Assembly (NCBI RefSeq): GCF_900475675.1
Contig: NZ_LS483403.1
Span: 806,001-870,000, forward strand
DNA: 64,000 nucleotides
Direction: 5' to 3'
Origin: Streptococcus lutetiensis
Lineage (GTDB): Bacteria > Bacillota > Bacilli > Lactobacillales > Streptococcaceae
The notes beneath the pieces were generated by a model, which worked only from the letters and a program-made list of their open reading frames with translations, had not been told where the DNA came from and made no database searches. Position 1 is the stretch's first letter, and the number at the start of each line of letters is the position of its first letter. The position numbers and the translations under genes were made by a program. Positions 55,371-64,000 of this stretch are shown piece after piece.

Positions 55371-56062
55371 TTTTCATAACCTCCATGGACAATAGAAAAG
55401 AAGAGTTTTTCTAAATCTTGTTTGTCTTGATTGGGCTGATTGTAATGAATTTTTCCTTGATGCAGGATAACAATATCATCTGCAATCTTACTAACTTCAT
55501 GTAATTGGTGACTTGAGATGAGAATCGTTATTCCTTTTTGCTTGAGAGAGTTGATTAAATCTAAAAGTTCTTTGATGCCATCTGGGTCTAAGCCGTTAGT
55601 TGGCTCATCTAAAATCAGAAATTCTGGATTGGTAATGATTGCCATACCAAGTCCTAAACGTTGCTTCATTCCTAAAGAAAATTTACCAGCTTTTTTGCGA
55701 CCAGTATTTGCTAAACCAATTAAGTTCAAGGTTTCTCGTATGGTTTCATCTGGAATATCATAAAGCAGTGCTTTAGTTTTTAAATTATCAAAAGCTGATA
55801 AATTCATGTAAATAGCTGGTGACTCAATTAAAGCACCAAATTTTTTATCATCTTTTATCTCTATACTCGTTTTTCCATCAAATAAAATTTCACCAGCACT
55901 CTGACTTTCTAAACCATAGAGTATTTTCATTAATGTAGATTTCCCAGCTCCATTGACTCCCAAAAGTCCACAAATCGAACCTGATTCGATGGTAAATGAA
56001 ATATCATTTAAAACTTCCTTATCCTTGAAGACTTTCTTGATATGTTTAATTTGAATTTGCAT
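55367..56062 (-). CDS. LanF-like ABC transporter ATPase
   Basis: 231 residues. Walker A GVNGAGKSTLMK (~35), signature FSLGMKQRLGLG, Walker B FLILDEPTNGLDPDG. In place of the Q-loop is FGALIESPAIY, the E-loop that marks lantibiotic-exporting LanF proteins. AAGGAGG precedes the ATG. First gene of a five-gene operon (FEG, R, K) behind a NisR-type promoter. Confidence 0.92.
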   Translation of the reverse strand: MQIQIKHIKKVFKDKEVLNDISFTIESGSICGLLGVNGAGKSTLMKILYGLESQSAGEILFDGKTSIEIKDDKKFGALIESPAIYMNLSAFDNLKTKALLYDIPDETIRETLNLIGLANTGRKKAGKFSLGMKQRLGLGMAIITNPEFLILDEPTNGLDPDGIKELLDLINSLKQKGITILISSHQLHEVSKIADDIVILHQGKIHYNQPNQDKQDLEKLFFSIVHGGYEK

Positions 56063-56084
56063 AAGCTAACCTCCTTTTTTATCA

Positions 56085-56117
56085 AGGATACATTAGTTTT
56101 TTCAGAATTAGTTCAGA
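56085..56117 (-). promoter_or_regulatory. NisR-type promoter (TCT-N8-TCT) of the LanFEG-RK operon
   Basis: On the minus strand TCT-GAACTAAT-TCT (56117-56104) is followed 13 bp later by TATCCT (-10, 56090-56085). The same TCT-N8-TCT and 13-bp spacing occurs in the nisin-inducible nisA promoter, with further identity (TCTGA, AATTCTGAA). This implies control by the NisR-like regulator encoded in the operon. Confidence 0.75.
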
Positions 56118-56120
56118 AAA

Positions 56121-56153
56121 CTAAAAAAGCTTGAGAAATTTCTCAAGCTTTTT
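56121..56153. terminator. Terminator of the ABC-F gene
   Basis: AAAAAGCTTGAGAAA / TTTCTCAAGCTTTTT perfect palindrome. Confidence 0.9.
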
Positions 56154-56155
56154 CA

Positions 56156-57694
56156 TTACATTAATTCATTGAAGTCCCAAACTTCTGTCCAACCTTCATA
56201 GAAATCAGGCTCGTGGCAAACCATTAGGACGCTACCCTTGTAGGCTTTAAGAGCACGTTTCAATTCTTCTTTAGCATCAACGTCTAAGTGGTTGGTTGGT
56301 TCGTCAAGGACAAGGACGTTATTTTCGCGGTTCATGAGCAGGCAAAAACGCACTTTGGCTTGTTCCCCACCAGAAAGTACTTGAATTTGACTTTCGATAT
56401 GTTTTGATGTCAAACCGCAACGAGCAAGAGCAGCACGCACTTCTGCTTGGTTCAATGCAGGGAAGGCATCCCAGACAGCTTCAAGTGGTGTTTGACGATT
56501 ACCAGCAGCGACTTCTTGTTCAAAATAACCAAGTTCAATGTAATCACCACGTTCAACGCTTCCTGAAATTGGCGGAATGATTCCTAGTAAGCTCTTAAGA
56601 AGTGTCGTTTTACCAATACCGTTGGCACCAATGATGGCAACTTTCTGATTACGTTCAAAAGTTAGATTAAGTGGTTCTGTCAATGGACGGTCGTAACCAA
56701 TTTCCAAATCTTGTGTTTGGAAAATAAAACGACTTGGTGTACGTGATTCTTTGAATTCAAAGGATGGTTTTGGTTTTTCAGCCTGAAGCTCAATACGGTC
56801 CATCTTATCCAATTTTTTCTGACGTGACATAGCCATATTACGTGTAGCAACACGCGCTTTGTTACGATTAACAAAGTCTTGCAAGTCAGCAATTTCTTTT
56901 TGTTGACGTTCGTAAGCAGCTTCAAGCTGTGCTTTTTTTATAGCGTAAACGGCTTGGAAATTATCATAGTCACCAGTGTAACGAACCAAATCGTGATTTT
57001 CCACATGATAAACAATATTAATCACGTCATTTAAGAATGGAATATCGTGTGAAATCAAAATGAAGGCATTTTCGTAGTTTTGAAGGTAACGTTTCAACCA
57101 TTCAATGTGCTCAGCATCAAGGTAGTTTGTTGGTTCGTCAAGAAGCAAAATATCAGGTTTTTCAAGCAAAAGTTTTGCTAACAGAACTTTGGTACGTTGA
57201 CCACCAGAAAGTTCTGTGACGTCAGACTCCATGCCAAAATCCATAACACCAAGGGCGCGTGCAACTTCATCAATTTTAGTGTCCAAAGTGTAAAAATCGC
57301 GTGATTCTAGACGGTCTTGCAACTCTCCTACTTCTTCCATTAGAGCATCCATATCTGCGTCTTCATCAGCCATAGACATGTAAATGTCATTGATACGTGC
57401 TTCTGTTGTGAAAAGCTCATCAAAAGCTGTACGTAAGACATCACGTACTGTCATCCCTGCTTCAAGTACAGTATGTTGGTCCAAGTAACCTGCAGTGACA
57501 TATTTTGACCACTCAACTTTTCCTTCATCAGGTTGCAAATGTCCAGTTACGATACTCATGAAAGTTGATTTTCCTTCACCGTTTGCCCCGACAAGACCGA
57601 TATGTTCACCTTTCAACAGACGGAAAGACACATCCTCAAAAATCGTACGCTCACCAAAGCCATGACTTAAATGTTTAACTTCTAAAATACTCAT
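56156..57694 (-). CDS. ABC-F family ATPase (YbiT/YkpA type)
   Basis: 512 residues without membrane segments. Two ABC cassettes: GANGEGKSTFMSI ... LSGGQRTKVLLA ... LLLDEPTNYLD and GANGIGKTTLLKS ... LSGGEQAKVRFC ... LVLDEPTNHLD. They are joined by a charged P-site tRNA interaction linker (~245-310), and an arm subdomain lies in the first cassette. The pattern fits YbiT/YkpA translation factors rather than antibiotic-protection ARE proteins, though that is not certain. Confidence 0.88.
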   Translation of the reverse strand: MSILEVKHLSHGFGERTIFEDVSFRLLKGEHIGLVGANGEGKSTFMSIVTGHLQPDEGKVEWSKYVTAGYLDQHTVLEAGMTVRDVLRTAFDELFTTEARINDIYMSMADEDADMDALMEEVGELQDRLESRDFYTLDTKIDEVARALGVMDFGMESDVTELSGGQRTKVLLAKLLLEKPDILLLDEPTNYLDAEHIEWLKRYLQNYENAFILISHDIPFLNDVINIVYHVENHDLVRYTGDYDNFQAVYAIKKAQLEAAYERQQKEIADLQDFVNRNKARVATRNMAMSRQKKLDKMDRIELQAEKPKPSFEFKESRTPSRFIFQTQDLEIGYDRPLTEPLNLTFERNQKVAIIGANGIGKTTLLKSLLGIIPPISGSVERGDYIELGYFEQEVAAGNRQTPLEAVWDAFPALNQAEVRAALARCGLTSKHIESQIQVLSGGEQAKVRFCLLMNRENNVLVLDEPTNHLDVDAKEELKRALKAYKGSVLMVCHEPDFYEGWTEVWDFNELM

Positions 57695-57823
57695 CTCTTA
57701 TATTCTTTCGTTTATTTTCTTTTTGAAAATAGCTGCGCAAACAGCCTATTTATAATAATCTTTTCAATTATAGCATGATTTTGATAGCTAAAGCAATGAC
57801 TTTATTCGTTGAAAACGCAAACT

Positions 57824-57848
57824 AAAAAGCCTTTATAAAAGGCTTTTG
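57824..57848. terminator. Terminator after the ECF S-component gene
   Basis: AAAAAGCCTTT / AAAGGCTTTT stem with a short loop. Confidence 0.8.
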
Positions 57849-57852
57849 TGAT

Positions 57853-58410
57853 TTATTCAGAAATCGCTTTAGTATGACTTTTTTCTGGAATGAAGAATTG
57901 TTTTAAGATTGGGTATAAAATTGGTACAGAGATGATTGTGACGAGCGCTGAACCAAATGTTCCACCGATTTTAACCAAAGCTGTCAAAAAAGCTACTTGC
58001 AAATGAAGACCACCCACAAGACTATTAATCAAAGTATATTTCACAAGATTACTAATGATTTTTGTAATGGCAGCTACGACCCCAACAATGATCACATTGC
58101 GTGTTTTGGTATCAGAATGCAAAAGTTTTTCAAAAACAAAATGAAGAACTAAACAAACAATTAATGATTCTAAAATCGTAATCCAAACTTCCGCAGCATA
58201 GCCATTAAGCACATCGAACAAGCCTAGCCCGATAGATGCAACAAGTGCTGCAATTCTTGAACCAAATAGTAGAACCGCTATTACAACCAAGGCATTACCA
58301 AAATGAACAAACTGAGCACCCAGCGGAATACGTAAAAACTGAACACTGATAAAGATTAATGCTGAATAAAAACTAAGTTCAACCAGTTGACGTGTGGTAA
58401 GATTTTTCAT
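57853..58410 (-). CDS. ECF transporter S component, probable pyridoxal/pyridoxine type
   Basis: 185 residues with six hydrophobic helices; start MKNLTTRQLVELSFYSALIF. FVHFGNALVVIAVLLFG matches S components of the PdxU2/HmpT group. Overlap of 4 bp with a pyridoxamine kinase gene strongly suggests vitamin B6 uptake followed by trapping as phosphate. It needs the shared EcfAA'T module, which is not in the window. Confidence 0.8.
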   Translation of the reverse strand: MKNLTTRQLVELSFYSALIFISVQFLRIPLGAQFVHFGNALVVIAVLLFGSRIAALVASIGLGLFDVLNGYAAEVWITILESLIVCLVLHFVFEKLLHSDTKTRNVIIVGVVAAITKIISNLVKYTLINSLVGGLHLQVAFLTALVKIGGTFGSALVTIISVPILYPILKQFFIPEKSHTKAISE

Positions 58411-59270
58411 GCTTTTTCCTCCATTAATTGTTTGAATTGTAAAGCTAAGTCAGCCAGATAAGGCTCGTACGATAGGCCGAATCGCAAATCTCGATTTAAT
58501 GACAAAGTCCTTTGTAAGGTCTTATCGATAAAGTTTAGAGCAACTTTGGCAACATCATCTAGACTTAAGTCGTGAAAATAACCAGCCCCAAGAACTGCCG
58601 TTACTAAATCCCCTGTTCCAAAGAAATGATATGGATAGGCTTTCGAAAAATGATAAGTGATTTCTCCACTCTTGCTATCATAATGCGCTAATCCAACATT
58701 ATCATCTTCAAAAGAAACTCCGGTTAAGATAATGTGTTTATTATGAAGATGGGATAAACGCTCACAGAGTTGCTCAATATCAGTTTTATCATAAGTTTCA
58801 CCAAGATAAGGATAATCAGCCAAAAGGCAAGCTTCTGTTAAATTCGGCATAATCACATCAGACTTTGTACAAAACTCACGCATGGCTTTGACAAAATCTT
58901 GCTCGTATCCAGCATACAGACGACCATTATCAGCCATAATAGGATCAACAAAGCGTGGTAAATTATGCTCACTAGCAAATTTAGCTAAATCTTCTAATTG
59001 TATTTGATTCTTAAAATATCCTGTAATCAAACCATGACATGGAAAATCAAGCGTCTCCCATTGCTTGATAAAGCCTTGTGTTGCTTGAGTTAAATCTGTA
59101 ATAGCAATCTTATCAAATCCCCCCGTATGAGATGATAGCAAGACTGTCGGCATAGGAATAACTTCGATTTGACAATTTGATAAAACGGGCAAAGCGCTTG
59201 ATAATGCCACTTTTCCAACCCCAACAACATCGTTGGCAACAATCACAGAACGTGTAATTTGATTCATCAT
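58407..59270 (-). CDS. pdxK: Pyridoxamine/pyridoxal kinase
   Basis: 287 residues of the ribokinase superfamily: VANDVVGVGKVALSSALPVL at the start, FVDPIMADNGRLY, IMPNLTEACLLAD, and the anion hole/catalytic GTGDLVTAVLGAG with the base aspartate. It phosphorylates pyridoxal or pyridoxamine. It is divergent from the PdxR-type regulator and overlaps the S-component gene. Confidence 0.92.
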   Translation of the reverse strand: MMNQITRSVIVANDVVGVGKVALSSALPVLSNCQIEVIPMPTVLLSSHTGGFDKIAITDLTQATQGFIKQWETLDFPCHGLITGYFKNQIQLEDLAKFASEHNLPRFVDPIMADNGRLYAGYEQDFVKAMREFCTKSDVIMPNLTEACLLADYPYLGETYDKTDIEQLCERLSHLHNKHIILTGVSFEDDNVGLAHYDSKSGEITYHFSKAYPYHFFGTGDLVTAVLGAGYFHDLSLDDVAKVALNFIDKTLQRTLSLNRDLRFGLSYEPYLADLALQFKQLMEEKA

Positions 59271-59344
59271 AAATGACTTTCTAATCTCGCATCAAAACCA
59301 GATTCAATAACTCGAAAAGGTTTTAAATTAAGAGTTTAGAAATA

Positions 59345-59373
59345 TTGTAAGAAAATTCAATTTATTATACAAT
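59345..59373 (+). promoter_or_regulatory. Promoter of the PdxR-type regulator
   Basis: TTGTAA (59345-59350), 17-bp spacer, TACAAT (59368-59373), ~32 bp before the ATG. Confidence 0.65.
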
Positions 59374-59405
59374 AGGAATCATAAGAAACTGTATGGGGAC
59401 AGATT

Positions 59406-60671
59406 ATGACTAGTAAATATCAAGAAATCATAACAACTATCATCGACCAGATTGAAAATGGTAAATTGCAAAAAGGTGAACGTATTCCATCCATTCGCCG
59501 TCTAAGCCAAAAATTTCACTGCAGTAAAGACACCGTTCAACGGGCTTTGCTAGAATTAAAGTTTAAAAACTACATTTATGCTGTTGAAAAAAGTGGTTAT
59601 TTTGTCCTTGAAGGAAAAAGCCAAAAGGAAACACCGCTGAATCTCAGTTTATCTGACTATAACAACATGGCTTATGAAGACTTTACAACGTGCTTAACAG
59701 AAACCCTTGTGAATCGTGAGAACTACCTCTTTAACTACTACTATCAGCAAGAAGGACTACAAGAATTAATCGATTCCTTGCAAAATTATCTTGAAAAGAG
59801 CGCCATTTACGCCAAAAAAGAAGATATTTTGGTTACTTCAGGGACCCAACAAGCCCTTTACATCCTTTCGCAGGTGCCTTTTCCAAATCACAAGAAGACG
59901 ATTCTTTTGGAACAGCCTACCTACCATCGAATGAATGATTTGGTTGCTTCTCTAAAGCTGCCTTATCAGACCATTGAACGTGATTTTGAAGGCATTGATT
60001 TAGCAAGATTAGAAGAATTGTTTAAGACTGGGGATATCAAGTTTTTCTATTCTATTTCACGCTTTTCAAATCCCCTTGGTTTATCGTATTCGACCAGTGA
60101 AAAGCAGAAAATTGTTAAATTGGCTGAATGTTATGATGTCTACATCATCGAGGATGATTACATGGGAGATTTTGCAAAATCTACGGATTTGCCTCTCCAT
60201 TATTACGACACTTCTGGTCACGTTATTTACCTTAAATCCTTTTCAATGACTATTTTTCCTGCTTTGCGTTTGGGGACCATTATCTTGCCACCAGTTTTAA
60301 CCAAAGCTTTTCTTGACCATAAAAAAATGATTGACTACGACACCAACCTTATCATGCAAAAAGCGCTATCGCTTTATCTGGATAGTGGTTTGTTTGAAAA
60401 AAATCTAAATTACCTCAAGCAAGTTTTCCAAAAACAGAGCCAGAAAATTGATACCGTTCTTGCTGACTTTCCAAGGATTCAGCATTTCAGCAGCTCTCTT
60501 CAAGGATTGGTAGTTGAACTTCCTGAGGACCAACACTTAGGTGACCTAAAATTCACTGATAAAATCAACTATCTGGAGGATAACTACCTTTCTTTGACAG
60601 AAAAACGATTCATTAAGCTTTCAAATAATCAGGATGTTTTCAGTATTTTAACAATGATAAGTGAGCGATAA
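59406..60671 (+). CDS. pdxR: PdxR/MocR-type GntR regulator with aminotransferase domain
   Basis: 421 residues. The winged helix (GERIPSIRRLSQKFHCSKDT, ~25-44) is followed by a class I aminotransferase-like domain: LVTSGTQQALYIL, IIEDDYMGDF and the PLP-binding lysine in YLKSFSMTIFPALRLG. Divergent arrangement with pdxK-pdxU2 indicates PLP-sensing control of vitamin B6 salvage. Unlike the copy at 1.7 kb it is intact. Confidence 0.88.
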   Translation: MTSKYQEIITTIIDQIENGKLQKGERIPSIRRLSQKFHCSKDTVQRALLELKFKNYIYAVEKSGYFVLEGKSQKETPLNLSLSDYNNMAYEDFTTCLTETLVNRENYLFNYYYQQEGLQELIDSLQNYLEKSAIYAKKEDILVTSGTQQALYILSQVPFPNHKKTILLEQPTYHRMNDLVASLKLPYQTIERDFEGIDLARLEELFKTGDIKFFYSISRFSNPLGLSYSTSEKQKIVKLAECYDVYIIEDDYMGDFAKSTDLPLHYYDTSGHVIYLKSFSMTIFPALRLGTIILPPVLTKAFLDHKKMIDYDTNLIMQKALSLYLDSGLFEKNLNYLKQVFQKQSQKIDTVLADFPRIQHFSSSLQGLVVELPEDQHLGDLKFTDKINYLEDNYLSLTEKRFIKLSNNQDVFSILTMISER

Positions 60672-60674
60672 AAT

Positions 60675-60708
60675 AAAAAGCCAGAGAAACAGAATCTCTG
60701 GCTTTTTA
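60675..60708. terminator. Bidirectional terminator
   Basis: AAAAAGCCAGAGA / TCTCTGGCTTTTT perfect stem between convergent pdxR and dapA. Confidence 0.9.
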
Positions 60709-60725
60709 TATCATTAATAGGAAAA

Positions 60726-61661
60726 TTAATAATCAGGACGCAAAACACCTTTGACGGTTTCTTTTGTTGCTTCCACATCTCCATCGATAACAACATCGAT
60801 GATTCGTTTAGCATCTTCTGGTGGACAGCAAACCAAAGGCAAACGTAATGGTCCAGTTTCAAATCCAAGATAATTAAGCACGGCTTTAACCGGTGCTGGA
60901 CTTGGATATGAGAATAAAGCATTAACTTTTGGAATGAATTGACGTTGGATAGCTGCAGCTTTCTTGATATCGCTGTTTTCGATAGCTGTTAGCATTTCGT
61001 GCATTTCATCACCGTTAACATGAGAAGCAACAGAAATTACCCCATCAGCACCTAAATTCATAGCGTGGAAAGCATCGCCATCTTCACCAGTATAAATCAA
61101 GAAATTATCTGGTTTGTGTTCGATAAGATAAGCCATGTTAGCAAGACTCGTACATTCTTTAACACCGATGATATTTGGGTGCTCTGCCAAACGTAACATT
61201 GTTTCTGGCGTCATTTCAACAACAACGCGTCCAGGTATGTTGTAAATAATGATTGGAAGGTCACTAGCATCAGCAATAGCTTTAAAGTGTTGATACATGC
61301 CTTCTTGTGATGGTTTGTTGTAGTATGGAACGATGGCAAGACCAGCAGCGAAACCACCAAATGCAGCAACTTCACACGCAAATTCGATAGAATCGCGGGT
61401 ATCATTGGTACCAACACCAGCAATTAATGGCACACGACCTTTAACAATCTTTTGCACTGCAGCAAAAAGTTCCAATTCTTCATCGTGTGTTAATGTTGGA
61501 CTTTCAGCAGTTGTTCCAGCAAGCAAAAGAGCGTCTGTGTGATGTGCAAGCAAATGTTCAATTAATTTTGGTAGCGCATCAAAGTTAATTGAACCGTCTT
61601 CGTTAAATGGAGTAATCATTGCGGTGATGATTTTAACATCTCTTAAATCTTCAATAGACAT
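60726..61661 (-). CDS. dapA: 4-hydroxy-tetrahydrodipicolinate synthase
   Basis: 311 residues. [14 protein letters not shown] (~46), the catalytic tyrosine in [10 protein letters not shown] (~138) and the Schiff-base lysine in [10 protein letters not shown] (~165). It condenses pyruvate with aspartate semialdehyde in lysine/peptidoglycan precursor synthesis. It follows asd in the same direction by 163 bp, and the two act in sequence. Confidence 0.96.
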   Translation of the reverse strand: MSIEDLRDVKIITAMITPFNEDGSINFDALPKLIEHLLAHHTDALLLAGTTAESPTLTHDEELELFAAVQKIVKGRVPLIAGVGTNDTRDSIEFACEVAAFGGFAAGLAIVPYYNKPSQEGMYQHFKAIADASDLPIIIYNIPGRVVVEMTPETMLRLAEHPNIIGVKECTSLANMAYLIEHKPDNFLIYTGEDGDAFHAMNLGADGVISVASHVNGDEMHEMLTAIENSDIKKAAAIQRQFIPKVNALFSYPSPAPVKAVLNYLGFETGPLRLPLVCCPPEDAKRIIDVVIDGDVEATKETVKGVLRPDY

Positions 61662-61748
61662 AATACTCTCCCTCTTTGTCTAAGAATTAATACCTGTTTA
61701 ATTAAATATGCTCAAAGATCAGCTTCTAAAAGAAACTGGTTTGAGTTA

Positions 61749-62825
61749 TTATTTGAGTTCGAATTTAAGATCTTTAGTTGGGTGGACAAGACCGCGTTCG
61801 TGAAGTGTTTCAGCAATTTGAACAGAGTTCCATGCAGCGCCTTTAAGGAGGTTATCAGAAACAACCCACATGTGAATACCTTTTTCAACATCTAGGTCTT
61901 TACGGATACGTCCAACAAATGTTTCTCGTTTGCCTACAGCGTTGGCAGCTTGTGGGTATACTTGGTTAGCAACATCATCTTCAAGAACTGCACCTGGGAA
62001 GGCAGCAATGGCAGCTTTCACTTCTTCGATCGGAGCAACTTTTTTTGTTTCGATGTAAACTGCTTCAGAGTGTGAGAAAAGAACTGGCACACGAACACAT
62101 GTTGCTGAAACTGAAAGGTCTGGTTCTGCCATGATTTTCTTAGTTTCGTTTGTCATTTTCATTTCTTCGTAAGTATAGTCATTATCTGTGAAGACATCGA
62201 TTTGTGCAAGAGCGTTAAATGCGATTGGGAAGTGTTTTTTATCACCACCACATGGCAAGATGTCAGCGTGAACGTCTTTTGGTTCAAGACCATCATTAAC
62301 AACTTCTTTGATTTCACGAAGTGTTTCATTGATTGCTGATTGACCAGCACCAGATACGGCTTGATAAGTAGAGACGATGATACGACTCAAGCCCCATTTT
62401 TGACGAACGGGTTCCAAAGCAACCATCATTTGGATTGTTGAACAGTTTGGACAAGCAATGATACCATTGTGAGCATCTAAAGCGTGAGCATTGACTTCAG
62501 GTACAACAAGTGGCACATCTGGATTTTGACGGAAATAAGATGTGTTATCGACAACAACTGCTCCTGCTTTAACAGCGTAAGGAGCGAATTTCGCAGAAAC
62601 AGAACCACCTGCAGAGAAAAGAGCAATATCAACGCCTTCAAATGAATCTTCAGTTGTTAATTCAACAGTAACATCTTGTCCCTTATACTTCAAAACTTTC
62701 CCAGCAGAACGTGAAGATGACAAAAGACGTACTTTGTCAATAGGGAGTGTTGATTGTTCTAATTGTTGAATCATGCGAGTTCCAACGGCACCTGTGGCAC
62801 CAATGACAGCGACTGTATAGCCCAT
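61749..62825 (-). CDS. asd: Aspartate-semialdehyde dehydrogenase
   Basis: 358 residues from ATG 62825 ([15 protein letters not shown]), chosen for GAGG seven bases upstream; a longer frame to 62864 is not needed. NADP-binding [10 protein letters not shown], the catalytic cysteine in [11 protein letters not shown] (~129) and [11 protein letters not shown] are intact. It supplies aspartate semialdehyde to dapA and to the threonine/methionine branch. A terminator-ended asd-motif RNA lies upstream. Confidence 0.96.
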   Translation of the reverse strand: MGYTVAVIGATGAVGTRMIQQLEQSTLPIDKVRLLSSSRSAGKVLKYKGQDVTVELTTEDSFEGVDIALFSAGGSVSAKFAPYAVKAGAVVVDNTSYFRQNPDVPLVVPEVNAHALDAHNGIIACPNCSTIQMMVALEPVRQKWGLSRIIVSTYQAVSGAGQSAINETLREIKEVVNDGLEPKDVHADILPCGGDKKHFPIAFNALAQIDVFTDNDYTYEEMKMTNETKKIMAEPDLSVSATCVRVPVLFSHSEAVYIETKKVAPIEEVKAAIAAFPGAVLEDDVANQVYPQAANAVGKRETFVGRIRKDLDVEKGIHMWVVSDNLLKGAAWNSVQIAETLHERGLVHPTKDLKFELK

Positions 62826-62956
62826 TTCAATACCTCTTCCTGGAAAATAGTGTACTATTCTCAATTTTCTAAAAATTTATAGTAGCTACATTATACAACT
62901 TTTTAACTCAAAAGAAAAGTCTGAATTTTATTTTGAGTTAAAAATATTTTGACAAC

Positions 62957-63123
62957 AAAAAAATCCCCACCGAATTTGGTAGGGATATGAGGCATTCAAA
63001 ACTGAATGTGGCAAAAAGGTTCACACAGATTGCCAAAGTCCGCTCCTGCGTTTCTGGTCGAACTAGAATGACCTCCTCTTGCGCAAATAAACTCTCAAAT
63101 CGAGTTAATTCGGCTCATCGCAT
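62957..63123 (-). ncRNA. asd RNA motif
   Basis: A ~165-nt transcript is bounded by a good promoter and a terminator (TCCCTACC / GGTGGGGA then TTTTTTT, 62985-62957). It contains helices such as GCCACATTC/GAATGC and GGTC/GACC and no reading frame. Position directly upstream of asd in a Streptococcus matches the asd RNA motif reported by comparative genomics in lactic acid bacteria, also seen as a small RNA. I assign it by position and structure, not by alignment. Confidence 0.65.
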
Positions 63124-63129
63124 GTTCCT

Positions 63130-63157
63130 AGTATACCATAGAAGGTAAGATTTGCAA
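63130..63157 (-). promoter_or_regulatory. Promoter of the asd-motif RNA
   Basis: On the minus strand TTGCAA (63157-63152), 16-bp spacer, TATACT (63135-63130). Confidence 0.7.
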
Positions 63158-63168
63158 GTACTTTGTTT

Positions 63169-64000
63169 CTACATCAACGGTGCGATGGTTTTGACCAGTA
63201 ATCCAATGATTTTTTCATGGGTTGGTCGACTATCAAGCGTCTCTTGAGTGACGCGTTTACTTTTTCGCATGGTTTGAATGCAATCATCGTAAATATCACG
63301 AATAGCATCAACTTTATACATATAAGTTGCACATTCAAAATGGTGATACAAACTACGATAGTCAAGGTTAATCGTTCCGACTACTGCTTTACTGTCATCG
63401 CTGATAAAGACTTTAGCATGGACAAATCCTGGTGTGTAGAGATAGATTTTAACACCTGAGCACATGAGTTTGCTAAAGTAAGTTTTTGCCAGCATATAAG
63501 GAATTTTTTTATCTGGAATTCCAGGCATGATAATTTGCACATCTACACCACGTTCCGCGGCAAAACAAAGCGCATGCTCCATTTCGCTATCAAGAATAAG
63601 ATAAGGTGTCATGATGTAGACGTATTCTCTGGCGTGGTTAAGAATATCAATATAAACATTCTCACCAATTTTATCGGTATCAAGTGGCGAATCACCATAT
63701 GGAATAACATAACCATTTGCTTTTCGTTTTTTATCATGCTTAGCAAGGTAGGGTTTGACAACCATTTGTCTTTCGGTGATTGACCACATTTGTAAGAACA
63801 GTACTAAGAAACTGTCAACTGCCTCACCCTCAAGCATCAGAGCGGAGTCTTTCCAATGACCAAAACGATTGATTTTATTGATGTACTCGTCAGCTAAGTT
63901 CACTCCGCCGGTAAAACCTACTTTACCATCAATTACAATGATTTTTCGGTGATCACGGTAATTGTAATAAGTTGAGATAAAAGGCGAAATCGGTGAAAAT
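63169..64000 (-). CDS. cls: Cardiolipin synthase, C-terminal part (partial)
   Basis: The frame runs off the right edge; the GTG at 63903 is internal. Near the edge the first HKD motif is seen as DHRKIIVIDGKVGFTGG. The second is HAKVFISDDSKAVVGTINLD, followed by RSLYHHFECATYMY. Two phospholipase-D motifs in this arrangement identify a Cls-type cardiolipin synthase, a membrane enzyme joining two phosphatidylglycerols. It ends ~10 bp before the asd RNA promoter. Confidence 0.93.
   Translation of the reverse strand, partial: FSPISPFISTYYNYRDHRKIIVIDGKVGFTGGVNLADEYINKINRFGHWKDSALMLEGEAVDSFLVLFLQMWSITERQMVVKPYLAKHDKKRKANGYVIPYGDSPLDTDKIGENVYIDILNHAREYVYIMTPYLILDSEMEHALCFAAERGVDVQIIMPGIPDKKIPYMLAKTYFSKLMCSGVKIYLYTPGFVHAKVFISDDSKAVVGTINLDYRSLYHHFECATYMYKVDAIRDIYDDCIQTMRKSKRVTQETLDSRPTHEKIIGLLVKTIAPLM

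Noticed and set aside
62826..62864. Longer asd start
   Set aside because: The Rossmann motif begins at [12 protein letters not shown] and GAGG fits ATG 62825.
63535..63783. Plus-strand frame inside cls
   Set aside because: It runs opposite the catalytic part of cls with no start signal; a coding shadow.
1..64000. CRISPR array, tRNA or rRNA genes, intact insertion sequences, prophage
   Set aside because: No regularly spaced repeats, cloverleaf or rRNA segments, transposase or phage structural genes were recognised on either strand.

Overview
The window is low-GC Firmicutes DNA and almost certainly a Streptococcus chromosome, most likely the S. bovis/equinus complex (the genus is well supported, the species group is a guess). 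The evidence is XerS with a dif_SL-like site beside it, the ylxM-ffh pair next to a sat-type gene, HdiR-UmuC cassettes, and streptococcal-style topA/dprA, trmFO, asd and pdxK neighbourhoods. No tRNA, rRNA, CRISPR array, intact insertion sequence or prophage was seen.

The chromosome terminus lies inside the window. A dif_SL-like site sits at about 34.35 kb just upstream of xerS. Left of it most genes are on the + strand; right of it nearly all are on the - strand, as expected where two replichores meet.

Left arm (0-34 kb). Lipoate metabolism (lpdA 3' end, lplA) is interrupted by an EamA exporter and a dead MocR regulator. A decayed stretch follows (lipoprotein, PNPOx-like and CoA-disulfide-reductase remnants) with a MATE pump behind a MerR-type promoter, an orphan zinc-type macrodomain hydrolase, a rhodanese and an HD hydrolase. 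Then come guaA and a 15-kb accessory block (about 11.85-26.7 kb) between guaA and gntR-ylxM-ffh. It holds a NUDIX::glucan-binding chimeric pseudogene, a CPBP remnant, a second MATE pump, a decayed LXG (type VII) toxin with a TipC-like immunity remnant, an HdiR-UmuC-YolD SOS cassette, and an intact three-gene restriction/abortive-infection-like operon: a split methyltransferase, a 1456-residue nuclease/helicase/methyltransferase, and a DUF4393/Abi-alpha protein. Next are gntR, a possible structured RNA, ylxM, ffh, a truncated satE-like gene, a YqeG-type phosphatase, VanW and the debris of an ECF transporter with an AraC regulator.

Right arm (34-64 kb). It contains xerS, a second HdiR-like repressor with its own palindrome, a Bce-type peptide antibiotic detoxification module (BceAB plus two-component system) headed by two unlisted micro-ORFs, trmFO, satD with a nonsense-mutated satE, topA, dprA, an acetyltransferase, rnhB, rbgA and three small proteins of unknown role. 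A LanFEG-LanRK immunity/sensor operon follows, preceded by a near-perfect NisR-type promoter but with no lantibiotic gene. After it come an ABC-F protein, a pyridoxal salvage unit (pdxU2-like, pdxK) divergent from a PdxR-type regulator, dapA, asd with an asd-motif RNA upstream, and the 3' part of cls.

Main themes: defence and antimicrobial resistance (two peptide-detoxification modules, two MATE pumps, a restriction/Abi locus, a dead T7SS toxin), SOS-type regulation, and heavy gene decay (about 16 pseudogenes, nearly all left of dif).
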